Assembly: GCA_965222935.1 (NCBI GenBank)
Contig: CBDCVA010000001.1
Location: 496,001 to 560,000 of the forward strand
Source of the DNA: CBDCVA01 sp965222935 [NCBI: Candidatus Latescibacterota bacterium]
GTDB lineage: Bacteria > Latescibacterota > CBDCVA01
Direction: 5' to 3'
DNA: 64,000 nt
In this document: positions 37,709-47,307 of the stretch, one piece after another
How the letters are laid out: the number at the start of each line of letters is the position of its first letter
Numbering within the stretch: position 1 is the stretch's first letter
Made by a program: the position numbers and the translations under genes
The notes under the pieces: model-generated
Database searches by the model: none
Seen by the model: only the letters and a program-made list of their open reading frames with translations
Told to the model about the DNA's origin: nothing

Positions 37709-39133
37709 ATGGCAGAGATCAAAACCCCCGACGACGTTCTGGCCTTCGCGCGGGATAACGGCGCCCAGGTGCTCGACGTGAAGTTCATGGATTTTCCGGG
37801 CTTGTGGCAACATTTCTCGGTCCCCATCGAGGCGCTCGAGGTCGAGAGCTTCGAGGACGGCTTCGGTTTCGACGGATCGTCCATCCGCGGGTGGCAGGCC
37901 ATCAACGAAAGCGACATGCTCGTCGTCCCCGATGCGACAACCGCCTTCATGGACCCATTCACGGCGATTCCCACGCTCACGATGATCTGCGACATCATGG
38001 ACCCGATCACCCGCGAGCGCTACACTCGCGACCCGCGGACGGTCGCTAGGAAAGCCGAGAACTACCTCCAGGCGAGCGGCATCGGCGATACCGCCTATTT
38101 CGGCCCCGAGGCGGAATTCTTCATCTTCGACGACATCCGCTTCGATCAGAACCACCACGAGGGCTACTACTACGTGGATTCACAGGAGGGGCGTTGGAAC
38201 AGCGGGCGCGAGGAGGGGCCGAACCTGGGCTACAAGCCGCGGTACAAGGAGGGCTATTTCCCCGTACCGCCCAGCGACTCGCTCCAGGACATGCGAAGCG
38301 AGATGATGCTGACGCTCATCAAGCTCGGGGTCCCGGTGGAGGCGCAGCACCACGAGGTGTCCACGGGTGGCCAGGGCGAGATCGACCTGGGCTTTTCGCC
38401 GCTGGTGCGTATGGCGGACAACCTGCTCATCTACAAGTACGTGGTCAAGAACGTTGCCCACCGTCACGGGAAGACGGCGACGTTCATGCCCAAGCCGATC
38501 TTCGAAGACAATGGCTCTGGGATGCACACCCATCAGAGCATCTGGAAGGATGGCAAGCCGCTGTTCGCGGGCTCCGGCTATGCGGGTCTTTCCGAGATGG
38601 CCATGTATTACATCGGCGGTCTGCTCAAGCACGCATCGGCGCTTCTGGCCTTCCTGGCACCGACGACGAATAGCTATAAGCGGTTGGTCCCCGGCTTCGA
38701 GGCACCGGTCAACCTGGCGTACAGCCAGCGGAACCGCTCGGCGGCGATCCGCATCCCGGTGTATTCGACAAGCCCGAGGGCGAAGCGGGTGGAGTTCCGT
38801 CCGCCTGACGGCGCGTGCAACCCGTACCTGGCTTTCGGCGCCATGCTCATGGCGGGCTTGGACGGCATCCAGAACAAAATCGACCCGGGCGATCCGCTCG
38901 ATAAGGACATGTACGAGTTGGAGCCCGAGGAGCTGGAAGCCGTGCCCTCGACACCAGCCTCTCTGGAGGGGGCGCTCGAGGCACTGCGCGAGGACCACGA
39001 ATTTCTCATGCAGGGCGACGTCTTCACCGAGGACGTCATCGACACGTGGATCCGGTACAAGATGGAGAACGAGGTGGACGCGCTGCGGCTGCGGCCTCAT
39101 CCGTGGGAGTTCGCGCTCTACTACGACTGCTAA
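37709..39133 (+). CDS. glnA: Glutamine synthetase type I
   Basis: 474 residues, normal for GSI. It makes glutamine from glutamate, ammonia and ATP. The beta-Grasp start, [12 protein letters not shown] (about residue 51), metal ligands in [12 protein letters not shown], the [10 protein letters not shown] loop (about 268), and [16 protein letters not shown] are all intact. The adenylylation Tyr is present as Tyr402 ([10 protein letters not shown]), so control by GlnE is possible (GSI-beta). It ends YYDC-stop, and its 3' end is echoed by a decayed copy before amt2. Confidence 0.96.
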   Translation: MAEIKTPDDVLAFARDNGAQVLDVKFMDFPGLWQHFSVPIEALEVESFEDGFGFDGSSIRGWQAINESDMLVVPDATTAFMDPFTAIPTLTMICDIMDPITRERYTRDPRTVARKAENYLQASGIGDTAYFGPEAEFFIFDDIRFDQNHHEGYYYVDSQEGRWNSGREEGPNLGYKPRYKEGYFPVPPSDSLQDMRSEMMLTLIKLGVPVEAQHHEVSTGGQGEIDLGFSPLVRMADNLLIYKYVVKNVAHRHGKTATFMPKPIFEDNGSGMHTHQSIWKDGKPLFAGSGYAGLSEMAMYYIGGLLKHASALLAFLAPTTNSYKRLVPGFEAPVNLAYSQRNRSAAIRIPVYSTSPRAKRVEFRPPDGACNPYLAFGAMLMAGLDGIQNKIDPGDPLDKDMYELEPEELEAVPSTPASLEGALEALREDHEFLMQGDVFTEDVIDTWIRYKMENEVDALRLRPHPWEFALYYDC

Positions 39134-39163
39134 ATGCGGGAGCCAATAAGGAGGAATCCATCC

Positions 39164-40525
39164 ATGCTCGTACGAACCCGGCAAGCGCGCGTTTATACCT
39201 TGCTCGCCCTCGGGCTGATAGCCTTGCTGCCAGCGCTTGGGTGGGCTGAGGAGGCTCCGACCGTCGAGAGTAATGCCGCGGCCGTTGAGAAGGTGCAAAC
39301 CCACGCCAACTATCTATGGACCCTGGTGGCCGCCTTCCTGGTATTCTTCATGCAGCCGGGATTCGCCATGGTCGAAAGCGGCTTCACACGAGCGAAGAAC
39401 GCTGCAAACATCATGATGAAAAATCTGATGGATTTCAGCGTTGGCAGCCTCTGCTTCTGGGCCGTGGGGTTTGGCCTCATGTTTGGCGCCAGTACGGGCT
39501 GGTTCGGCAAAACGGGGTTCTTCTTCAGCGATTTCGGTAAGGACCAGGATGACTGGCTCTTCGCCTTCTGGCTCTTTCAGGTGGTCTTCGCCGGTACCGC
39601 GGCGACCATCTGTTCGGGGGCCATGGCCGGGCGGACCAAATTCAGCGGCTACTTGATCTATGCGATCGTCGTTAGCGCCTTCATCTACCCCGTCTTTGGA
39701 AACTGGGCCTGGGGAGGGCTGTACGAGGAGAGTAAGGGCTGGCTAGAAGGGCTTGGCTTCATCGACTTCGCTGGCTCGACCGTGGTACACTCGGTCGGCG
39801 CCTGGGTCGCTCTGGCCGGCACGGTGGTCCTGGGTCCACGTCTCGGCAAGTACAGCCGGGAGGGCAAGCCGCTCGCCATTCCTGGACACAGCATGACCAT
39901 GGCGGCGCTCGGCGTCTTCATCCTGTGGTTCGGCTGGTTTGGGTTCAACGCCGGCAGTACCACGACGGCGGATACCACGATTGCCCGCATCGCCGTTAAC
40001 ACCAACCTGGCGGCCGCTGCGGGTGCGGTGTTTGCCATGCTCGTGACCTGGATGAAGTTCAAGAGCCCCGACGTGGGCCTCTCGCTCAACGGTGCCCTGG
40101 CCGGCCTCGTGGCCATCACGGCCCCGTGCGCCAACGTATCACCGTTGAGCGCGGTGATCATTGGCGCTCTGGCCGGAATCATCGTGGTCTTTTCGGTTCT
40201 CTTCTTCGAGCGCATCAAGGTTGACGACCCCGTTGGCGCTGTCTCCGTGCACGGCACCTGCGGCGCCTGGGGGACGCTCGCGGCGGCCATCTTTAACGAA
40301 GCCGGCTTCTTCGTCGGCTTCGGCGTCCAGGTTCTGGGTGTGGTGGTGGCCTTCGTCTGGGCCTTTGGCATCGGCTACATCGTCTTCACCCTCATCAAGT
40401 GGACGATCGGCCTGCGGGTCTCCGAAGAAGAGGAACTGGAGGGCCTGGACCTCTCCGAGCACCGCACCGAGACCTATCCCGACTTTGTCTTGGCCCATCC
40501 CGGTGCGGCAAGAAGCTCTGGATAG
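39164..40525 (+). CDS. amt: Ammonium transporter (first copy)
   Basis: 453 residues from ATG 39164, preceded by AAGGAGG; the earlier in-frame ATG lies right at the glnA stop. A cleavable signal peptide (LLALGLIALLPALGWA) is followed by 11 transmembrane helices. The pore histidines are present in VHSVGAWVAL and SVHGTCGAWG. It imports ammonium at low concentration and is blocked by GlnK. The cytoplasmic tail is acidic (EEEELEGLDLSEHRTETYPD). It differs enough from the second copy to suggest divergence of function. Confidence 0.94.
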   Translation: MLVRTRQARVYTLLALGLIALLPALGWAEEAPTVESNAAAVEKVQTHANYLWTLVAAFLVFFMQPGFAMVESGFTRAKNAANIMMKNLMDFSVGSLCFWAVGFGLMFGASTGWFGKTGFFFSDFGKDQDDWLFAFWLFQVVFAGTAATICSGAMAGRTKFSGYLIYAIVVSAFIYPVFGNWAWGGLYEESKGWLEGLGFIDFAGSTVVHSVGAWVALAGTVVLGPRLGKYSREGKPLAIPGHSMTMAALGVFILWFGWFGFNAGSTTTADTTIARIAVNTNLAAAAGAVFAMLVTWMKFKSPDVGLSLNGALAGLVAITAPCANVSPLSAVIIGALAGIIVVFSVLFFERIKVDDPVGAVSVHGTCGAWGTLAAAIFNEAGFFVGFGVQVLGVVVAFVWAFGIGYIVFTLIKWTIGLRVSEEEELEGLDLSEHRTETYPDFVLAHPGAARSSG

Positions 40526-40594
40526 GGCTCATGGGGAAACCCTCAGCCACCGGAATGCGCCGGAGCGGAACGCTCTTAAGGATGGATGTCCGAT

Positions 40595-40748
40595 GATCCT
40601 GTACAGTCTCACGCGTTCGTGCTACAGGACGACGGCTTCACCGAGGGCTTCATCGACAGGTGAGTCGCGTACAAGGTGGAAAACGAGGTCGATGTCCTCA
40701 GGCCTATACCGCGTCCCTGGGAGTCCGCCCTCTACTCCCACTGTTGGA
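40595..40748 (+). pseudogene. Decayed 3' end of a second glnA copy
   Basis: The frame reads SHAFVLQDDGFTEGFIDR-stop-VAYKVENEVDVLR, then RPWESALYSHCW. It aligns with the end of the intact GlnA ([44 protein letters not shown]). The TGA at 40661 replaces the Trp codon (TGG to TGA), a small deletion follows VLR, and the stop is lost. After a spacer of about 90 bases, the amt2 leader (GATGAGGAGGAAT) resembles the amt1 leader. The 335-base gap between the two amt genes thus preserves part of an ancestral glnA-amt duplication. Confidence 0.85.
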
Positions 40749-40860
40749 TCCCGGTGAGCGGGTACAGTGCCACCCATGTGCTGCGCCCGCTCGCCCATCC
40801 ACTGTGAAGACCACCCCGAGCGCTCGCGCCGTTGCGGGGCCGATGAGGAGGAATAATCCG

Positions 40861-42240
40861 ATGCTCGTGCGCACCCGCCGATTCAGAGGATTACTGCTGG
40901 CCCTGTCAGCGCTTCTGACGCCAGCCGTGGCCTTCGCCGCCGGGGACCCTAGCGGTGAAGCCACCTTTTCGGATACGGTCGAGGGCCTCAAGCTCTCGAT
41001 CGACGTCACCTGGACGCTCGTGGCCGCGTTCCTGGTCTTCTTCATGCAGGCCGGGTTTGCATTCTTGGGCGCCGGCTTCCTGCGCGCCAAGAATACGCTC
41101 AACTACATGACTAAGAGCTATATGGACTTCTCCGCGGCCGCCGTGAGTTTCTGGGCGATCGGCTTCGCCTTCATGTTCGGCGGCAGCGGTATCGCGTCAG
41201 GCCTCGAATCAGGCGGAAGCTTCATCGGAACGTCCGGCTTCTTCTTGGCGGGTGATTCCTATGACGTTCAGACCTGCGCGTACTGGCTCTTCCAGATGGT
41301 CTTTGCCGCCACGGCAGCGACCATCGTGGCCGGCGCTGTCGCCGAGCGGATGAAGTTCCAGGCGTATCTCCTTTACAGCTTCATCATCTGCGCCATCATC
41401 TACCCGATTTATGGCCATTGGGTCTGGGGCGGCGGATGGCTCTCGAGCTTGCCGTATGGGGCTGGGGCCGTTGATTTCGCTGGCAGCGGCGTCGTCCACG
41501 CTGTCGGCGGTCTGGTGGCGCTGGCGGGGGCCTGGATGGTTGGGCCTCGCATGGGCAAGTTCAACCGGGATGGCACCCCCAACGCCATCCCCGGCCACAA
41601 CATGGTCTACGTCATCATCGGCACGTTCATCCTCTTCTTCGGCTGGTTCGGGTTCAACTCCGGCAGCACGACTGCGGCGACCGACCTGCGTATCAGCGTC
41701 ATCGCTGTCAACACATTCCTGGCCGGTTCCGTCGGTGCTGTGGTCGTCATGTACTGGTCGTACTTCACCACGGGCAAAGCCGACATCTTGCTTGCTTGCA
41801 ACGGTGCGCTTGCGGGGCTCGTCGCCATCACAGCGCCCTGCGCCTACGTGGCCCCCTGGGCTGCCGTTGTGATAGGCGCGTCCGCTTCGCTGCTCATGCG
41901 CCTCAGCATCTGGTTCGTCGAGTACGTGCTCAAGGTGGACGATCCGGTCGGAGCTGTCAGCGTCCACGGAGCCAACGGCCTGTGGGGTCTCCTCTGCGTC
42001 GGGATCTTTGCGGATGGCACTTACGGCGGCGTGAAGGGGCTGATCGTCGGCGACACTGGCCAGATCGTGGCGCAGCTCATCTCATGCGCTACCGTTTTCG
42101 TCTGGGCCTTCGGCTTGGGCTTGTTGATGTTCGCCGTACTCAAGGGCATTGTAGGTATCCGCGTCTCGCCCGAAGAAGAGGCCGATGGACTGGATATCTT
42201 CGAGCACGGCATCGAGTGCTATCCCGCTAAGGGGAGTTGA
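40861..42240 (+). CDS. amt: Ammonium transporter (second copy)
   Basis: 459 residues. A signal peptide (LLALSALLTPAVAFAAG) precedes 11 helices; pore histidines are in VHAVGGLVAL and SVHGANGLWG. GAGFLRAKN stands where the first copy has ESGFTRAKN. The first residues MLVRTRR match those of the first copy (MLVRTRQ), supporting common descent by duplication. GAGGAGG precedes the ATG. Longer in-frame starts back to 40660 read through the glnA remnant in another frame and are rejected. Confidence 0.93.
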   Translation: MLVRTRRFRGLLLALSALLTPAVAFAAGDPSGEATFSDTVEGLKLSIDVTWTLVAAFLVFFMQAGFAFLGAGFLRAKNTLNYMTKSYMDFSAAAVSFWAIGFAFMFGGSGIASGLESGGSFIGTSGFFLAGDSYDVQTCAYWLFQMVFAATAATIVAGAVAERMKFQAYLLYSFIICAIIYPIYGHWVWGGGWLSSLPYGAGAVDFAGSGVVHAVGGLVALAGAWMVGPRMGKFNRDGTPNAIPGHNMVYVIIGTFILFFGWFGFNSGSTTAATDLRISVIAVNTFLAGSVGAVVVMYWSYFTTGKADILLACNGALAGLVAITAPCAYVAPWAAVVIGASASLLMRLSIWFVEYVLKVDDPVGAVSVHGANGLWGLLCVGIFADGTYGGVKGLIVGDTGQIVAQLISCATVFVWAFGLGLLMFAVLKGIVGIRVSPEEEADGLDIFEHGIECYPAKGS

Positions 42241-42289
42241 GCGGACGGGGCTCGCGTAGGCTCCGCGATGTGACCTTACGGTGGACGTT

Positions 42290-43270
42290 ATGCTCCATCG
42301 CAACCCTCGCTACACTGCGCGGCTTGCTCACAGCGAGCCGCGCTATCTTCTTGAGCTCGACCTTCAAGGGATCGTCAATGACGGTGGCGCGATGCGTGTG
42401 CCCGTTTATTGGCGGACGAACCCCGGTGGGCCGCTTCTCGATAGGGAACTCTACACCGCATCCATCGTCACGGCGCGCGTCGAGCGGGCCACTCTAGAAG
42501 AGCTTAAGGAAGCTGTCGTCGCTGCCATCGCCGGCATGGTCCGAGACCGCGAACTGCCCGTATACGTCTTGCGCTGCGGTGGGCGCGATGTTGCCGTCTA
42601 TCGGCGATCATCGAGCGGCTTCTTGGCCGAGTTGGCCGACGGTACTGGCGTCTCCGAGTGCGATCTCCCCTCGCTGCGCGCGAAGGCTGACGGTGGCATC
42701 GCTGCCGGTCATCCGCTCCTCTTTGTCATGGGGGTTGCGGTCTTTCGAGTGTCTTCTTCCAGTCTCGCTTTGGAGCTGCCCGCCGCTGTCTTTACCGATA
42801 TAGCGGGCGCGATGTGGATTCCCGTTTTCAACGTGGAAAGAGGGGTCCTCGTCGCCGAGGCACCCGATGGGTCCTTCCATCGAGAGGCGCACGGCGACGC
42901 ACTATCGGCGTTACTGGGGCTGTACGATGAGGTCGCCACCGCCCTCGTCGAGCGCGGGGCATTGGCCGAAGTGGGGGCATTTCTGTGCACGGCTGTGCCC
43001 GAGGCGATGCAAAAGGCCCTAGCAGGCGCTCTGCCTGCGGCTGATTTCGCGCTGGCTTACACCCACGAGCAGCAGGGCACCTCGGTCCATGAGACCTTCC
43101 CGGTGGTGCACTGGCAAGGCGGCGTCTTGGCCCTCGTCAACGTACCTGAGGCTGGGGGGCTGCTCGTACGGGGGAACGACCGGTGGGCGCTACAGGACCG
43201 GGTGGGCGAGGCGCTGGAGGCGCTCGGCGTTTTGCCCTCGCGCGATCGTTTGGTGGTCGAAGCAGCCTAG
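42290..43270 (+). CDS. Unknown protein downstream of amt2 (326 aa)
   Basis: A protein of about 326 residues, soluble by appearance, with two similar-sized halves. The first half has VPVYWRTNPGGPLLDRELYT and the second VHETFPVVHWQGGVLALVN. I recognise no domain, signal peptide or membrane helix. It begins about 50 bases after amt2 without a visible promoter, so it belongs to the sigma-54 nitrogen operon. A GTG 9 bases upstream of the ATG is an alternative start. No clear ribosome-binding site is seen. Function unknown; the link to nitrogen is from position only. Confidence 0.65.
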   Translation: MLHRNPRYTARLAHSEPRYLLELDLQGIVNDGGAMRVPVYWRTNPGGPLLDRELYTASIVTARVERATLEELKEAVVAAIAGMVRDRELPVYVLRCGGRDVAVYRRSSSGFLAELADGTGVSECDLPSLRAKADGGIAAGHPLLFVMGVAVFRVSSSSLALELPAAVFTDIAGAMWIPVFNVERGVLVAEAPDGSFHREAHGDALSALLGLYDEVATALVERGALAEVGAFLCTAVPEAMQKALAGALPAADFALAYTHEQQGTSVHETFPVVHWQGGVLALVNVPEAGGLLVRGNDRWALQDRVGEALEALGVLPSRDRLVVEAA

Positions 43271-43408
43271 CCCTCCCTGGTAGGCGCGCTCGGCACATGG
43301 CGCGGAAGCATCGATTTTGTGCGATCTCTAGGGCGCGGTTTCGACTTGCCGAAGCCGCCGCTCCCGCTGGTCGCTGGAGCCTCGGCCGCTGAGACGCGTC
43401 TTGGGCGC

Positions 43409-44524
43409 CTATTCGCGCTCCTGAAACTCCGCATCCAATTCGGCCAAGGATTCGCGGAAATCGCTGTACTCCAGTTCTTGAATGGGTAGCATGGCTGGGC
43501 CGACAAAGCCCTGTTGGCGCATCTCTTCGGCCTTTCGCTGAGCCTTCAGCCGGGTCGCGTCCCAAACGGGATTGCCAAAGATGTCCACGCCGGCCGAGAG
43601 TTTGCCATCGATGTTTACCGAATACGCCATGCAGGCCACTAGCGGCAGACAATACGGACCGGTGATGGCTGTGTTGATGGCAGCGGGCATCAAAGGCATG
43701 TGGTGGCTACCGCGGGCGTCGCCGGCGACATAGTGGGCGACCATGTAGGGACTGACAATCTCCTCCGGAGCGGGAAAAATGCCTTGTGTGCGCACAATCG
43801 CCACGGGATCGTCCTTGCCCTTATACTCGCCCGCGATGGTATGCAGCCGGTCGGTGGATACGGCTACCACGCGCTGCTCAGGGTAGGGGCGTGAGAAGAT
43901 GGCCTGAATGCCAAAGCGGTTCTCATCGCGCAGAAGGAAGGCCAGTTGCAGATGGCGCTCGGGTGTTTCGAGGTCGATCACCCGGTCGCTCCCCGCATGC
44001 TCCATGTCAATGACGGTGAAGCGGAAGCCAGGCGACATCTTGGGCATCATCAGACCGGCGCAAAACAACGGGCTGGTGAACACCGCCCACAAGGGAAAGT
44101 TGAAGGCCCCTGGCCCGCACTTGTCCGCCGTGAAAACCAGGAATGGCTCCGCAGGCCGCTCTTTGGCGCTGGGATCAAAGCTGATCTCGGCCGCCCCGGG
44201 ACCGGCGCCGCGAACATTGCCCGAGGGAGCGTCCTTGAGCAGGTCCTGCCCGGCACCGTAAAGCCCTTCGTCTTTGGCGATCTCCGTGGCGGCTGTGAAG
44301 ATGCCCCACGCCAACTCATGGATCTCCGGGGCGCCGTCGCCGTGCGTGTGCACCATCAATAGGCAGATGTCGTCTCCTGTGTGCGTGACATCGAAACTCA
44401 TGATCAGATTGCTGTCGGCAGCCTCTGCGAGCCGGTCTCGAGCTGCTTCCAGCATCCTGGCGGATGGCTGGGTGTGGCCGCCAATGCTACCCACATCGGC
44501 CTTGATGGCACTTACCGTTAGCAT
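43409..44524 (-). CDS. fbp: Bifunctional fructose-1,6-bisphosphate aldolase/phosphatase (class V FBPase)
   Basis: 371 residues of the FBPA/P family typical of Archaea and some deep-branching bacteria. The N-terminal metal-binding segment is VSAIKADVGSIGGHTQPSA. GEYKGKDDPVAIVRTQG holds Tyr234 and Lys237, equivalent to the catalytic Tyr and Schiff-base Lys of the aldolase reaction. The near-C-terminal ELEYSDFRESL carries the phosphatase-phase Tyr. It makes fructose-6-phosphate from triose phosphates, so it drives gluconeogenesis one way. It is probably monocistronic. Confidence 0.9.
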   Translation of the reverse strand: MLTVSAIKADVGSIGGHTQPSARMLEAARDRLAEAADSNLIMSFDVTHTGDDICLLMVHTHGDGAPEIHELAWGIFTAATEIAKDEGLYGAGQDLLKDAPSGNVRGAGPGAAEISFDPSAKERPAEPFLVFTADKCGPGAFNFPLWAVFTSPLFCAGLMMPKMSPGFRFTVIDMEHAGSDRVIDLETPERHLQLAFLLRDENRFGIQAIFSRPYPEQRVVAVSTDRLHTIAGEYKGKDDPVAIVRTQGIFPAPEEIVSPYMVAHYVAGDARGSHHMPLMPAAINTAITGPYCLPLVACMAYSVNIDGKLSAGVDIFGNPVWDATRLKAQRKAEEMRQQGFVGPAMLPIQELEYSDFRESLAELDAEFQERE

Positions 44525-45108
44525 CTCAGTTCTCCCCTGTGCGTCACGTTGTCAGGAACAGGAAATGGCCCGAATTCAGATACAAAACCGGCAACCGACC
44601 TTGCTCCGATAGTTGCACCACATTCTATGATAGGGCCAAGGTTCCATCCGATGGGCGGACGGGTTTATCCCTATAGTCCGTCCGCTATGAGGCCAGAACT
44701 CATTATACTGACACCGCCACCTTTTGATCAACAACTTTATACCCAGTAGCGTCTCGAAGATCCTGACTGTAGAGTATCCACGCCCATGCGTTTGCCGATG
44801 GTCCCTTCGATGCGGTTATAGCAGCGTCCTTCCCGCGCCCAGCCTCTACTTTGGCTCAGTGAATTTCGGCGCGCTAGACCTGGCTATCGCGGCGGGGACG
44901 CTGAGGTCGTTGCCGCTCGGGATCAGCGTCCCGGGGGTTGTGGCCTTGCGCTGGGCCCTTGCTAGCGTATTGTTCCACGCTTCGAGCAGTCCATCCGTTA
45001 CCTCGGGTCCATCCGCCCCTTCGGTCGCCGTCTCTCGCCCTTGACAGAGGTGCGGCGCGGACCCTATCTACAAAGCGCTTTCTTGTGCGCTATTCTGTGG
45101 AGCCATCG
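44525..45108. other. Spacer between divergent fbp and lipoprotein gene, with hairpin
   Basis: 584 bases without a supported gene. GCGGACGG (44655-44662) and CCGTCCGC (44678-44685) form a perfect 8-bp inverted repeat with a 15-base loop, 130 bases upstream of the fbp start, perhaps an operator or a small structured leader. Open frames here lack ribosome-binding sites and protein-like composition. Confidence 0.45.
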
Positions 45109-47307
45109 GTGGGGGGACGAGACGGCCGTCTCATAGCCCGGCGTTATCCCGTTCGAGAGCTAGCCATGACTCTGGTTGGACTGGTGCTCGTTGCGGGCTG
45201 TAGCGTCGAGAAACCGAAATCCCCCCAGTTCGCGGTGGATTTCACGATCCCCCTCATCGACACCACCTACACGATGGCCGACCTCATCGACGAGAACCGC
45301 GATTTCTTGAGCGCGTCAGGCGAAATCGCGTTCTTCGATGTCGAGACGCCACCCGAGCTCGGCATCATCGGCGACGCGCTCCGCGTCAAACCTCTGCCGC
45401 AGAACGATGGCACCGAGGTCGGTCCGTTCGCCTTAGATAGCCCCGGCCATCGCTTCTCCGAGGGCTTCCGCCTGGACGTGCTCGCGCCCGGCATCGCCGC
45501 GTTGGAGGGCCAGGAGGTTCCCGTCGCACCGTTCGCCTTCGATGAGACTCATCGGGACATCGCCGTCTACGAGAGCTTCATCGCCGCTGTGCTCTCGGAC
45601 CGCACCGAGATGGACGGCGCGACGATCAATACCATCACGGTCAGCCTGATCAACGACCTTCCCGTGTCCCTGGAGAACGTTGAACTCGCGCTGGTCGCCG
45701 AATTTGCGGCCGAAGGGGTGACGGGCGAAATAGCGCGATTCATATTCGCAGATCCGATCCCCTCACGGGGCGAAGCCACTCAAAGCCTGCCCATTGCTGG
45801 GAAGCGCCTTTCGAACACCATGAATGTCATTGTGGCGGGCGGAAGCCCCGGTTCGGGCGGCGCATCGGTGCTGATCAACGCCCGAGACAGCTTTCGCATC
45901 GCCGCTGAGATTTCCCCACTCGAGGCCATCCAGGCGGACGGGCAAGTGCCACCCTTCCGCCGGCCCGAGGAGGGCGTGCAGGACGCAGTCATGAGCTACC
46001 CCAACGATATCAGTGTGACCGAGGCTGTTGTCGAAAGCGGAACGCTCACGGCGGTCTTTGGCAGCGCTATCCGGGGCCTTCGAGGGACGCGTGTCTTCAT
46101 CGGTCTTCCCGATTTCATGGACGCGAATGGTGCACCGCTGCCGGGGCAGACGATCGTGCTCGACGAGCAGGCCAGCGGGAGCGCCTCGTTCGATGTCACG
46201 GGCTCGATCTTCCGGCCTCGGCCCTCGGTGGATGCCCCAGGCGAAGGGAAGCAGGACATCCGTTTCGCCTGGTCCATTGAGAGCGATGGCAGCGGCCGGG
46301 TCAACATTCCGCTTGAAAGCCGGAGCCGCTTCGACGTTGCTCTCGACGCCAGCGAGCTCTTGTTCTCGCGTGTCGAGGGAAGGATCAACCACCTACCCGT
46401 GGTTGTGCCTCCGCAGCAGCGGACCCTTGACCTACCGGACCGCCTGAGCAACCTCATGTTCGAGAACGCCACTCTGACGATGGACGTACGCAGCGGCATC
46501 GGCCTCACATCCATCGTTGATCTCAGTCTGACGGGGATCAACGAGCGCGGGGAAACGCGGACCATCGAAGCTCGCAGTCCCATCCCCAGGGGCAACCCGG
46601 AGGCACCCGTGCCCGCCTCCATCGTCTTCCGGGAGGGCGTTGTGGAATTCCTCAATCACCTGCCTCAGCGGATCCACACTGAGGGGTTGCTCTTCGTCGG
46701 TGACGGCAGCGAGGAGTCCATCGTTGCTAGTGACCACTTCACCGAGGTCATGGCCAGACTTCGTGCGGCTATGGACTTTAGCTTGGAGCAGAGCGAGTTC
46801 CGCATCGGCGACGTGCTCGCCGATCCCGACCATCCTCAACAGCCCCTGCGCATTGAGTTGGACGAACAGACGCGTGAGCTGATCAAGGACAACGTCGGAG
46901 ACGGCGCCATCGTCGTGAAGTTCGTCAACCGTTTTCCGGTCGGGACTAAGGTTAGCGCGCGCTTTTCCGCCGACCCGGAGCAGCTTTTCGTGGACCTGGA
47001 CCGCCCCGAGCTCAACCTGCGGCCCGAAGTCCAGACGGCCCTGATCCAGATTCCCGCCGCTGGAATAGACGCCAACGGCCTTGTCGCGGCCCCGACCGAG
47101 GGCGAAGATCAAGTTGGCATAGTCAAGGAGGACCTGGATTTCTTCGCCCTCAACCCGGTGACCTTCGGCGCCGTGAGGTGCATTTTTGACGACACGCACG
47201 GCATCGTGCGCGTTCGGACGGATCATACACTGAGGTTCATCGCACAGCTAAGATTGGAGCTCCTCGTCAACGAGGATCTATTCAACGAGGAGGGCCTGTT
47301 CGAGTGA
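45109..47307 (+). CDS. Large outer-membrane/surface lipoprotein of unknown function
   Basis: 732 residues from GTG 45109, chosen because GGAG lies 6 bases upstream and a lipoprotein signal follows (Arg-rich segment, then MTLVGLVLVAGC). The mature part is beta-rich with acidic loops and no membrane helix. Repeating sandwich-like units are seen, e.g. ALVAEFAAEGVTGEIARFIF and VDLSLTGINERGETRTIEA. It overlaps the next gene, a barrel of the DUF5723 type, by 4 bases, so the two probably form one complex at the cell surface. I do not recognise the family. Confidence 0.6.
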   Translation: MGGRDGRLIARRYPVRELAMTLVGLVLVAGCSVEKPKSPQFAVDFTIPLIDTTYTMADLIDENRDFLSASGEIAFFDVETPPELGIIGDALRVKPLPQNDGTEVGPFALDSPGHRFSEGFRLDVLAPGIAALEGQEVPVAPFAFDETHRDIAVYESFIAAVLSDRTEMDGATINTITVSLINDLPVSLENVELALVAEFAAEGVTGEIARFIFADPIPSRGEATQSLPIAGKRLSNTMNVIVAGGSPGSGGASVLINARDSFRIAAEISPLEAIQADGQVPPFRRPEEGVQDAVMSYPNDISVTEAVVESGTLTAVFGSAIRGLRGTRVFIGLPDFMDANGAPLPGQTIVLDEQASGSASFDVTGSIFRPRPSVDAPGEGKQDIRFAWSIESDGSGRVNIPLESRSRFDVALDASELLFSRVEGRINHLPVVVPPQQRTLDLPDRLSNLMFENATLTMDVRSGIGLTSIVDLSLTGINERGETRTIEARSPIPRGNPEAPVPASIVFREGVVEFLNHLPQRIHTEGLLFVGDGSEESIVASDHFTEVMARLRAAMDFSLEQSEFRIGDVLADPDHPQQPLRIELDEQTRELIKDNVGDGAIVVKFVNRFPVGTKVSARFSADPEQLFVDLDRPELNLRPEVQTALIQIPAAGIDANGLVAAPTEGEDQVGIVKEDLDFFALNPVTFGAVRCIFDDTHGIVRVRTDHTLRFIAQLRLELLVNEDLFNEEGLFE

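Noticed and set aside
40661-40663. The UGA in the glnA remnant as a second selenocysteine codon
   Set aside because: It aligns with a Trp codon of intact glnA, the frame is damaged downstream and no start is left, so it is simple decay.
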